Position numbers and translations under genes: made by a program
Shown here: piece after piece, positions 1-5,494 of the stretch
Layout of the letters: each line of letters starts with the position of its first letter
Position numbering within the stretch: position 1 is the stretch's first letter
Assembly: GCA_029266295.1 (NCBI GenBank)
Contig: JAQSXD010000187.1
Span: 1 to 7,236, forward strand
Source of the DNA: Bacillota bacterium
GTDB taxonomy: Bacteria; Bacillota; Clostridia; Peptostreptococcales; Anaerovoracaceae
DNA length: 7,236 bases
Reading direction: 5' to 3'
Notes under the pieces: generated by a model
What the model was told of the DNA's origin: nothing
What the model saw: the letters and a program-made list of their open reading frames with translations, nothing else
Databases searched by the model: none

Positions 1-356
1 CATTTAATGCCGCGAATGGATTCAATCTCTCCTTTTGTCACCGGCTGTTTATAGGCAATGATGGCGAGCACCTCCAGTGCAGATTGGGAAAGCTTTTTTT
101 CCTTAACCGGTGTACAGAGCCGTTCAATATACTCACTGTTCACAGGATTGGTGCAAAGCTGAAAGCTCTTATCGATTTCACGAATCTGAATTCCCCTGCC
201 ATCCTTTTCATATTCCTTCTGCAACTCCTTAAAGTAGTCATAGGCATCCTTCCAATTCATATTGAAGATTTCAGCAGCTACTTTCACGTCAAGAGGTTCG
301 CCCCAGACAAAGAGCATGGATTCAAATGCAGATTTTATGGTCTTTTTACTTGTCAT
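1..356 (-). CDS. scpB: Segregation and condensation protein B, 5' part (partial)
   Basis: ScpB is the winged-helix (kite) subunit that binds the kleisin ScpA in the cytoplasmic SMC-ScpAB condensin, which compacts and segregates the chromosome. I translated 118 N-terminal residues from the ATG at 356-354; the window edge removes the rest, probably 70-80 residues given a usual length near 190. The helix-turn-helix-like stretch at residues 89-117 (LSQSALEVLAIIAYKQPVTK, then GEIESIRGI) is the family hallmark. The start overlaps the scpA stop in an ATGA, and an AAGGAG Shine-Dalgarno at 367-372 inside scpA lies 10 nt upstream, so translational coupling is expected. No promoter of its own is visible; it should be transcribed with scpA. 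The identification is firm; only the C-terminus is unseen. Confidence 0.95.
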   Translation of the reverse strand, partial: MTSKKTIKSAFESMLFVWGEPLDVKVAAEIFNMNWKDAYDYFKELQKEYEKDGRGIQIREIDKSFQLCTNPVNSEYIERLCTPVKEKKLSQSALEVLAIIAYKQPVTKGEIESIRGIK

Positions 357-1138
357 GAAACAATTTCTCCTTCCTCCTGCAGTTCACTGCTGCCGTCCTG
401 ATCGCTGTCAGCTATGCTGACCAGGATCTCGCCAAAAGTTACATTCTGCCGTACAGAAATGCTCTTCTGCCGGATCATCTCCAGCATGGAAACGAAGGTC
501 AGAACAAGATCATATCGACTCGCTCCAGGCGTCAGCAGTTCTTTAAAGCTGAGTCTTCTCTGTTCTTTGGAACGGAACAGATTTATTATAAATTCAATCT
601 TTGATTCAATGGTGATTTTCTGTCGTTCTACCCTGGTATAATTCTTCCTGATTTCCTCTAGTTTCTTCTTTTTGAGAAGGAACATCTTAAATGCCTTCAT
701 AAACTGGCCTATGTCCAGATTCAGCAGTTCATCCGGTTCCTTCGTATATGGCGAAAGATCTTCTTTCGGTTTTTCAAAAATTCGTTGGCTCTCCTCTTCC
801 GACTGCTCCAGCAGTTCAGCCGCTGCCTTGAACCGTTTATACTCTAATATCTTTTGAACAAGTTCTATTCGCGGATCTTCTTCAACCACTCCGTCACCGT
901 CGGGTTTCATTCTGGGCAGAAGCAGTTTCGATTTAATCTCAATCAGTGCAGCTGCAAGAACCATAAACTCCGTTGCGAGATTAACATCCAGCGACTTTAT
1001 GTCTTCAATATATTTGACATATTGATCCGTTATCTCGGAAATTTGGATATCGTAGATGCTCATCCTTGCGTTTTCGATGAGATACACCAGCAAATCAAAG
1101 GGGCCCTCAAAGATATCCAGTTTTATCTTATATGACAT
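353..1138 (-). CDS. scpA: Segregation and condensation protein A (kleisin)
   Basis: ScpA (261 residues, normal family length) is the kleisin that bridges the two SMC heads and binds ScpB, closing the bacterial condensin ring on the nucleoid. The N-terminal SMC-neck-binding domain shows the family signature FEGPFDLLVYLIE at residues 10-22, then ISEITDQY (33-40) and LATEFMVLAAALIEIKSKLL (54-73). A charged, variable linker follows (about 77-140), and the C-terminal winged helix that contacts the SMC cap is at about 175-240 (including FRSKEQRRLSFKELL). The ATG at 1138 has a GGAG Shine-Dalgarno 5-6 nt upstream. The gene lies 134 bp after the DUF4179 gene but has its own promoter at 1176-1204. The acidic tail after residue 243 is poorly conserved in the family. 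I see nothing broken. Confidence 0.97.
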   Translation of the reverse strand: MSYKIKLDIFEGPFDLLVYLIENARMSIYDIQISEITDQYVKYIEDIKSLDVNLATEFMVLAAALIEIKSKLLLPRMKPDGDGVVEEDPRIELVQKILEYKRFKAAAELLEQSEEESQRIFEKPKEDLSPYTKEPDELLNLDIGQFMKAFKMFLLKKKKLEEIRKNYTRVERQKITIESKIEFIINLFRSKEQRRLSFKELLTPGASRYDLVLTFVSMLEMIRQKSISVRQNVTFGEILVSIADSDQDGSSELQEEGEIVS

Positions 1139-1175
1139 AAGTCACTCCTTGTCCAAAAGATGATTGCAGGCCTTT

Positions 1176-1204
1176 ATTTTAGCACAATCCCTCGCTTCAT
1201 TCAA
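1176..1204 (-). promoter_or_regulatory. Sigma-A promoter of scpAB
   Basis: On the minus strand there is a -35 TTGAAT (1204-1199), a 17-bp spacer and a -10 TAAAAT (1181-1176) preceded by TGC, an extended -10. The expected transcript start near 1169 gives a leader of about 30 nt containing the scpA Shine-Dalgarno. The spacing is ideal and both hexamers match the consensus at 5 of 6 positions, so scpAB probably does not depend on readthrough from the sigma operon. This is a sequence match only. Confidence 0.7.
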
Positions 1205-1225
1205 TACCTGCGCAAAATCAGCGCC

Positions 1226-1263
1226 GCTGCTGAAGCACTGGCACAAGTGCTGTTGCCAGCAGC
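1226..1263 (-). other. Inverted repeat after the DUF4179 gene (weak terminator candidate)
   Basis: CTGGCA (1238-1243) and TGCCAG (1254-1259) form a 6-bp perfect stem with a 10-nt loop, extendable by GCTG/CAGC outer arms. It lies between the stop at 1273 and the scpA promoter, where a terminator would sit, but no T-tract follows on the minus strand. An alternative pairing, AGCACT with AGTGCT (1235-1240 and 1246-1251), competes with it. It could be a weak or factor-dependent end, or chance. Confidence 0.3.
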
Positions 1264-1272
1264 ACCAATCGT

Positions 1273-2634
1273 TTATGGAAGATCTACCTGCTCTCCCGCA
1301 ATTGAGAGGCTTTGGATTTCTTCAAGAACAAGGGGTTCTGCAAATTTATACTTGCACTCAAACTTACCGGTTTCACCATCTCCGGAGCAGCTGTAGCCTT
1401 CTGATTCCAGAAGCGTTCCATCCTCCAATTGAACATGAATGCTTTCTGTCCTCTCACCCTTTCCATAAATTGATACGCCAAAAGGAGACAAAACAGCCTT
1501 GCTTACTGAGAGAGTACCTGTTTCTATGCTGCATGGAATGGTCTTTGTACTTACGCCCTTAACCTCGAAGGTCACGTTCCATTCACCGAGATGCAACGTC
1601 TTATTATTGGTATAGAAACCGCTGAGGTACAGTCCATCCAAATCCCGAACATCTGCCACCTGAAGGATAAACTCCTCAGATCCATCCGGCAATGGAGAAT
1701 TCAAGATAGCCGTATCCCACTCGCTGCCTTCGGAATCCGTGAGACAAGGATAGCCATAGTTCAGGTCTTCCAAACTTTCATCATAGCGAACCCGAATGTG
1801 GAGCCAGCCGTCCTGATAGCCCATATTGGTCACAGTGACCCAGTCAACGCCGGGAAATTTGATCTCTAAGCGATCACCCTGAAGCAGATCAGCACGATCT
1901 TCTTTCTCAAAGGACTCCTGCAAATCCGCTCCCTCTTGGGTCTGTGCATTCCAGAAGGAATCTTCCAGCAGGGCATGATATTCCCGAAAAGAAGGCTCAC
2001 CTAGATCGGCTGTCTGTTTCGCCAGTAGTTCCCCTACGTTCATCTGCGTTACGTACAATTTTTCGGGGCCTTCTTCAAGAAGCGACCTGATGGCATACGT
2101 AAGTTTCTGCCCTTTCAGTCCGCTTCCGTTATCGCCCATTATAAAGAAGGATGCGGTCTTCGTTTTCTCATCGTATCCATCCCGAAGATTTCCGATTGTC
2201 GTTGGACCTGAGAGGAAATAGTCATAGACTAAGGTATCCTCCGAAATCCGATCTTTCTCTAGATCTCTAAGCGTATAGAAAATCATCACCGAATCATCAT
2301 CTGCCGCTGCACTGGTAACCTTTAACTCAATTCCGTCATAGACAGAGGTCTCGTTGACCGCCTGAAAGAAATTGATAAATTTCCAAGGAAGTTCTGCGGC
2401 AATGCATAACGCAGAAAGAGCGAAGATTAGCAGCAGAACCGCAACGAGTACGCGCATGGAGCGTTTGCGTCCACCAATATGAAGAAATGGACTTCGTCCT
2501 CTTACCGGCTCCGTCTCGCAGAATGCTCCCCCGCGTTCCATACGCTCAAGCACTTGTATTCGTTCCATAATTTTGATCCGGATCTGATCATCCAGCTGAA
2601 GCCTGCTAAGACTTTGATCAATCGCATTTTTCAT
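1273..2634 (-). CDS. DUF4179-type membrane protein, probable anti-sigma factor
   Basis: This is a 453-residue, single-pass protein. A cytoplasmic N-terminus of about 58 residues, ending in a basic run (GGRKRS), precedes one hydrophobic segment at about residues 61-81 (VLVAVLLLIFALSALCIAA). About 370 residues then face outside the membrane. The first part of this (about 87-190, including FFQAVNETSVYDGIELKV) resembles the DUF4179 domain; the C-terminal third (about 345-450), rich in beta-strand patterns, resembles the DUF5643 region often seen after it. Its start overlaps the upstream sigma gene by 17 bp, with a GGGAGGG Shine-Dalgarno (2645-2651) 10 nt before the ATG. In Bacillota such proteins are commonly encoded next to ECF sigma factors and annotated as anti-sigma factors, so I infer that the N-terminus holds the sigma. 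It has no HxxxCxxC zinc motif. The signal sensed is unknown. Confidence 0.82.
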   Translation of the reverse strand: MKNAIDQSLSRLQLDDQIRIKIMERIQVLERMERGGAFCETEPVRGRSPFLHIGGRKRSMRVLVAVLLLIFALSALCIAAELPWKFINFFQAVNETSVYDGIELKVTSAAADDDSVMIFYTLRDLEKDRISEDTLVYDYFLSGPTTIGNLRDGYDEKTKTASFFIMGDNGSGLKGQKLTYAIRSLLEEGPEKLYVTQMNVGELLAKQTADLGEPSFREYHALLEDSFWNAQTQEGADLQESFEKEDRADLLQGDRLEIKFPGVDWVTVTNMGYQDGWLHIRVRYDESLEDLNYGYPCLTDSEGSEWDTAILNSPLPDGSEEFILQVADVRDLDGLYLSGFYTNNKTLHLGEWNVTFEVKGVSTKTIPCSIETGTLSVSKAVLSPFGVSIYGKGERTESIHVQLEDGTLLESEGYSCSGDGETGKFECKYKFAEPLVLEEIQSLSIAGEQVDLP

Positions 2635-3178
2635 CGTTCTGCCACCCTCCCAATTCTTTCTTCAGAGCTTGTTTTGCTCTTCTCAATCTTGTGGAAACAG
2701 TTGATTCAAGTACATCAAGAACTCCTGCTGTTTCTTTGGTAGAAAGCTCCTGGTAGTAATAGAGCAACACCACCTCACGGTATTTCACAGGAAGTTTCAT
2801 GACCGCTTTGATCAGATCCTTATACTTTTGATTTGTTTCGGCTTCCTCACTCACCTCATCCCCAATATCCCATAGGGGTTCTGTTCCAACGAGCTGCGCA
2901 GGTTCAACACAGCTGACATGCCGAAACCACATACTTCTCCGGTAATCCTTGCATCGATTGATCGCAATCCTGGTGAGCCAGGTTTTGACAGACGACTGGT
3001 TCCTGAAGTCCCCATATTTTGAATAAGCATTTACCATGGTTTCCTGCACCGCATCTTCAGCCATTTGAACATCCTTTAAATAAAGAAAACACATGCGCAG
3101 CAAACTGGTTCCATAGTCGTTCAGCCAGCGTTCCAAATCGGCCTTTTTATCCTCTTCCGCTGCCAAATATTCTTCCAT
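2618..3178 (-). CDS. ECF-type RNA polymerase sigma-70 family factor
   Basis: This is an extracytoplasmic-function sigma factor of 186 residues, which would direct RNA polymerase to stress or envelope promoters. Region 2 covers about residues 20-86 (CFLYLKDVQMAEDAVQETM, then FRNQSSVKTWLTRIAINRCKDYRR), the -10 recognition and core-binding part. Region 4 covers about 121-176, with MKLPVKYREVVLLYYYQELS followed by a helix-turn-helix (about 146-171) that reads the -35. The linker (88-120) is acidic. I chose the ATG at 3178 because AGGAGG (3185-3190) lies 6 nt upstream. An in-frame ATG at 3199 has no ribosome binding site and lies upstream of the start of transcription predicted from the ECF-like promoter. 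The 3' end overlaps the DUF4179 gene by 17 bp, which predicts coupled, roughly balanced synthesis of sigma and anti-sigma. Confidence 0.93.
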   Translation of the reverse strand: MEEYLAAEEDKKADLERWLNDYGTSLLRMCFLYLKDVQMAEDAVQETMVNAYSKYGDFRNQSSVKTWLTRIAINRCKDYRRSMWFRHVSCVEPAQLVGTEPLWDIGDEVSEEAETNQKYKDLIKAVMKLPVKYREVVLLYYYQELSTKETAGVLDVLESTVSTRLRRAKQALKKELGGWQNDEKCD

Positions 3179-3202
3179 CCTACACCTCCTGTACTTCAAT
3201 TT

Positions 3203-3229
3203 GACGCAGGAAGTGCCCGAAAACTTTCA
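3203..3229 (-). promoter_or_regulatory. Candidate ECF-type autoregulatory promoter of the sigma gene
   Basis: On the minus strand TGAAAG (3229-3224) is followed by a 17-bp spacer and CGTC (3206-3203). This resembles the SigW/SigM-type consensus of Bacillus (TGAAAC, 16-17 bp, CGTA or CGTC), with one mismatch in the -35. It fills the 51-bp gap between the transporter stop and the sigma start, and places the transcript start near 3195, just before the AGGAGG. ECF operons are usually self-activated, so the position fits. The match is by eye. Confidence 0.5.
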
Positions 3230-4117
3230 TTATTTTTTTTCCGGGTTCTCCACTTCATGATAGTGATAATAAAGCAGACCTACGATTACGATCCCGCCCC
3301 CGATCCACTGCCATAAAGACGGGATCTCTGAGAAAAAGAGTGCTGCAAACGCCGCCGCAAAGATGGATTCTCCGGTCTCAATGGTCGAGATATAGAGCGG
3401 TGATACGTGTCCCAGGCACCAGTTGAATACCGCATGCGCGCCGATCTGGCATACCATTGCAAAAATAAACAAGATTAGGTAATCCTTGACCTCGTACCCT
3501 GTGAAGGGAGTTCCCGTTGCCGCCATCCCGATTCCAAAGGCAAGCCAGCAGGAAAAGAACACGATAAAAATATAAACTGCTGCATTGATATCTTTTCGCA
3601 TTGTTCGGCCTACAAGAAAGTACAATGAATAAAATAAAGCCCCTAAAAAGGCCATAACATCACCAAAGATCGCTTTTCCTGCAAAGCTGTAATCTCCACC
3701 AGCGATAACCGCAGCACCGATGAGGGCAAGGGCCACTCCGATTACGGCTTTCCCATTGGTCTTCTCCCGAAAAACAAGAACGGTGAAGAGCAGGATAATT
3801 ATGGGACTGAGATTGCATAAAACCACTGCACTTGCCACTGTTGTATGAGAGATTGCGGTAAACCAGGTGAAGTAGTGCCCTGCCAGAAACAGTCCTCCCA
3901 GAATGCAGCCTGCCAGCTGTCTACCCTTCACTGCAAGAAGCTCTTTCCGATAATGCATCAATACTGCTGCTGCGAAGAATGGAACAGAGAACGTCAGCCG
4001 ATAAAATCCGATGGCAACAGGCGGCACATCCACCAGCCGAACAAAGATAGCGGAAAAGGACGCAGCCACGGCACCCATTACCGCAATTTTTTTTGCATTG
4101 TTTTTTAGTACATCCAT
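3230..4117 (-). CDS. EamA/DMT-superfamily transporter
   Basis: This is a 295-residue integral membrane protein of the drug/metabolite transporter superfamily (10-TMS EamA type), probably an exporter of a small metabolite. About ten hydrophobic segments can be read (roughly 11-28, 35-55, 69-88, 95-116, 122-140, 148-170, 179-198, 210-230, 237-262, 268-286). They form two tandem EamA repeats, about 12-139 and 149-284. Family features include the segment SPIIILLFTVLVFREK (104-119) at the end of TM4 and a parallel stretch PLYISTIETGESIFAA (240-255) with FFSEIP (261-266) in the second repeat. The substrate cannot be read from sequence. The ATG at 4117 lacks a strong Shine-Dalgarno (only GAAAGTG upstream), unlike its neighbours. 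The gene has its own promoter at 4157-4185 and no clear terminator, so some transcripts may continue into the sigma gene 51 bp away. The coding region ends in a run of eight A. Confidence 0.93.
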   Translation of the reverse strand: MDVLKNNAKKIAVMGAVAASFSAIFVRLVDVPPVAIGFYRLTFSVPFFAAAVLMHYRKELLAVKGRQLAGCILGGLFLAGHYFTWFTAISHTTVASAVVLCNLSPIIILLFTVLVFREKTNGKAVIGVALALIGAAVIAGGDYSFAGKAIFGDVMAFLGALFYSLYFLVGRTMRKDINAAVYIFIVFFSCWLAFGIGMAATGTPFTGYEVKDYLILFIFAMVCQIGAHAVFNWCLGHVSPLYISTIETGESIFAAAFAALFFSEIPSLWQWIGGGIVIVGLLYYHYHEVENPEKK

Positions 4118-4144
4118 AAGTCACACACTTTCAAATTCATTAAA

Positions 4145-4197
4145 TTTAACCACATTACAATAGCACGTTTCACTGCTTTTGTCATCCCTTTAACCAC
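4145..4197 (-). repeat. Pair of 9-bp direct repeats (GTGGTTAAA) flanking the transporter promoter
   Basis: GTGGTTAAA occurs exactly twice on the minus strand, at 4197-4189 (just upstream of the -35) and at 4153-4145 (over the expected transcript start). The copies are 44 bp apart, close to four helical turns, so they would lie on roughly the same face of the DNA. The downstream copy also joins a 10-bp palindrome, TTAAATTTAA (4140-4149). This is an operator-like layout; the regulator is unknown. Confidence 0.45.
4157..4185 (-). promoter_or_regulatory. Sigma-A promoter of the EamA transporter gene
   Basis: On the minus strand there is ATGACA (4185-4180, 5 of 6 to TTGACA), a 17-bp spacer, and TATTGT (4162-4157, 4 of 6) preceded by TGC, an extended -10. 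The expected start near 4150 gives a leader of about 33 nt. Two exact copies of a 9-bp direct repeat flank it (4145-4153 and 4189-4197), which suggests control by a DNA-binding regulator. Confidence 0.55.
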
Positions 4198-4200
4198 GAT

Positions 4201-4265
4201 AAAAGGCGCTGGATTTATAGACCAATCATACATAATCAATGGTCATATTCAAATCGTAAGCGCCT
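4201..4265 (-). terminator. Nested inverted repeat after mtnA, probable terminator
   Basis: Outer arms AGGCGCT (4204-4210) and AGCGCCT (4259-4265) pair over 7 bp. Inside them GATTT/AAATC (4212-4216 with 4251-4255) adds 5 bp and GACCA/TGGTC (4220-4224 with 4240-4244) adds 5 more, separated by small internal loops and closed by a 15-nt loop. On the minus strand the stem is followed by TTTTAT, a short T-tract, while none follows on the plus strand. The element lies about 30 bp after the mtnA stop and upstream of the transporter promoter. The stem is long and interrupted for an intrinsic terminator, so a structured RNA is an alternative. Confidence 0.5.
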
Positions 4266-4296
4266 GTAAGGAACATACTTTGTCAGGTTACTTTGT

Positions 4297-5346
4297 TTAT
4301 TCCTGCTCAAACAGCTTCCTGATGCTGTCTTCGTAAGGCGGGTAAAGGATCCCCTTCTCTGTAATAACCGCTGTAATGTATTTCGCATCTGTTACGTCAA
4401 AAGCGGGGTTATAGGTTTTGATCCCTTCCGGAGCCATGGGTTTTTCATACCAAAGTGTGCTGATCTCTTCACCGTCTCGAAGCTCGATATGAATCTCAGC
4501 GCCGGACTTTGTATTTCGATCGATGGTAGAGGTTGGAACAAACATATAAAACGGAATGCCGTACTCGTGCGCAAGGATGGCAACGCCTGATGTGCCGATC
4601 TTATTTGCGCCGTCCCCATTGGCTGCCATTCGGTCGCAGCCAACGACAACCGCATCCACCCAGCCGTTTTTCATCACAATAGACGCCATATTATCGCAGA
4701 TCAGTGTTGTGTCGATCCCCGCCTCATTCAGCTCCCACGCGGTAAGACGCGCACCCTGCAGCAGAGGACGTGTCTCATCTGCAAATACTTTAAATTCGTA
4801 GCCTTTATCATGACCGAGGTACAAAGGAGCAAGGCATGTCCCGTATTTTGCTGTCGCGATGGTACCTGCATTGCAGTGGGTAAGGATTCCCATTGCCGGT
4901 TTCAGCAGCGAAAGGCCGTATTCTCCCATCGCCTTACACGCTTCTTCATCTTCCTGACGAATCAATTCCGCTTCTTTCAGCAATGCATCTTTAATATCCG
5001 CAACAGATAGATTCTTCGCTTTGATCAGGCTGGCTTCCATTTTGTCCAGCGCCCAGAACAAATTTACGGCGGTAGGTCTGGACGATGCAAGATACTGTTT
5101 AATTTCCATGAACTGCTGGCGGAATGATTCATAGCTGTCTGCTTCAAGATCCTTAACAGAATGATACAGACCATAACCCGCTGCCACTCCGATTGCCGGA
5201 GCACCGCGAACCTTCAGTTTGTAGATGGCATCCCAGATATCTTCCTTTGTCTTCAATTCAAGATATTCCTTGGCAGTCGGCAGCTGTGTCTGATCCAGGA
5301 TCAGCATTATTCCATTTTCATATTTTACTGGTACGATATCAATCAT
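4297..5346 (-). CDS. mtnA: S-methyl-5-thioribose-1-phosphate isomerase
   Basis: MtnA converts 5-methylthioribose-1-phosphate to the ribulose-1-phosphate form in methionine salvage; in some bacteria it also acts on 5-deoxyribose-1-phosphate from spent S-adenosylmethionine. The 349-residue length is normal for this eIF2B-related (IF-2B) family. Visible signatures are KVRGAPAIGVAAGYG (45-59), GILTHCNAGTIATAKYGT (153-170) with the catalytic cysteine at 158, and GCDRMAANGDGANKIGT (236-252) with the catalytic aspartate at 238; NPAFDVT (313-319) follows near the C-terminus. These distinguish it from eIF2B-like regulators and ribose-1,5-bisphosphate isomerases. The ATG at 5346 follows AGGAGG (5360-5355) with an 8-nt spacer. 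It is divergent from a 2-hydroxyacid dehydrogenase gene. No kinase, phosphorylase, aldolase or other salvage gene is in the window, so its partners must lie elsewhere. No S-box riboswitch is visible upstream. Confidence 0.95.
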   Translation of the reverse strand: MIDIVPVKYENGIMLILDQTQLPTAKEYLELKTKEDIWDAIYKLKVRGAPAIGVAAGYGLYHSVKDLEADSYESFRQQFMEIKQYLASSRPTAVNLFWALDKMEASLIKAKNLSVADIKDALLKEAELIRQEDEEACKAMGEYGLSLLKPAMGILTHCNAGTIATAKYGTCLAPLYLGHDKGYEFKVFADETRPLLQGARLTAWELNEAGIDTTLICDNMASIVMKNGWVDAVVVGCDRMAANGDGANKIGTSGVAILAHEYGIPFYMFVPTSTIDRNTKSGAEIHIELRDGEEISTLWYEKPMAPEGIKTYNPAFDVTDAKYITAVITEKGILYPPYEDSIRKLFEQE

Positions 5347-5387
5347 CCCAAAAACCTCCTAAGTCCCTGTATTTCAAATCAATGTTT

Positions 5388-5396
5388 TGTTATAAT
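5388..5396 (+). promoter_or_regulatory. Extended -10 element, probable promoter of the dehydrogenase gene
   Basis: The plus strand carries TGT directly before a perfect TATAAT (5391-5396). No good -35 lies 16-18 bp upstream (TGTATT at best), which extended -10 promoters can tolerate. The start would be near 5403, giving a leader of about 92 nt that includes a small hairpin at 5434-5462. The TATAAT is half of the palindrome TATAATCATTATA (5391-5403). Confidence 0.4.
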
Positions 5397-5403
5397 CATT
5401 ATA
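5391..5403. repeat. Palindrome TATAATCATTATA in the divergent promoter region
   Basis: This is a perfect 6-bp inverted repeat around a single C. A looser inverted repeat, GTTATAATC (5389-5397) and GATTATACC (5421-5429, 8 of 9), spans the region. It overlaps a -10 hexamer on each strand, so it may be a regulator site, or simply AT-rich promoter DNA. Confidence 0.35.
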
Positions 5404-5421
5404 TTCTATCATTTTACAACG

Positions 5422-5430
5422 ATTATACCA
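5422..5430 (-). promoter_or_regulatory. Extended -10 element, probable promoter of mtnA
   Basis: On the minus strand TGG precedes a perfect TATAAT (5427-5422). The best -35 candidate, GTGACG (5452-5447), is at a long 19-bp spacing. The expected start near 5415 leaves a leader of about 69 nt, too short for a SAM-I riboswitch plus expression platform. A second minus-strand TATAAT at 5403-5398 is an alternative with a poor -35. Confidence 0.45.
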
Positions 5431-5433
5431 CAG

Positions 5434-5462
5434 GCGCAAGCAGCATCGTCACCTTGCTGCGC
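5434..5462 (+). other. Small hairpin in the mtnA/dehydrogenase intergenic region
   Basis: GCGCA (5434-5438) pairs with TGCGC (5458-5462), and after a one-base bulge GCA (5440-5442) pairs with TGC (5455-5457), around a 12-nt loop. It would be in the dehydrogenase leader, about 20 nt before its AGGAGG, and on the other strand it covers the mtnA -35 region. No T-tract follows, so it is not a terminator. Confidence 0.35.
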
Positions 5463-5494
5463 ACCCGAATTCATCGAAAGAACAGGAGGAAGCT

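Noticed and set aside
3179..3199. Longer sigma factor starting at the ATG at 3199
   Set aside because: It has no ribosome binding site and adds seven residues (MKYRRCR) encoded by the region of the AGGAGG that serves the ATG at 3178.
3230..3242. A8 run at the last codons of the transporter as a programmed frameshift site
   Set aside because: It lies right at the stop codon. A -1 shift would add only about 17 residues with no recognisable motif, so a lysine-rich tail coded by AAA is the simpler reading.
3216..3245. Inverted repeat CCCGAAAA / TTTTCCGGG around the transporter stop, as a terminator
   Set aside because: The stem needs a bulged base, its loop contains the ECF-like -35, and no T-tract follows on the minus strand. 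The AT part comes from the A8 run.
4201..4265. Purine-type or other known riboswitch in the nested inverted repeat
   Set aside because: The conserved loop and junction bases of the purine, c-di-GMP, THF and preQ1 classes are not present, and the element lies upstream of, not after, the transporter promoter.
5347..5494. SAM (S-box) riboswitch upstream of mtnA
   Set aside because: S-box control of methionine salvage genes is common in Bacillota, but the expected leader is only about 69 nt and I see none of the S-box helices or a leader terminator.
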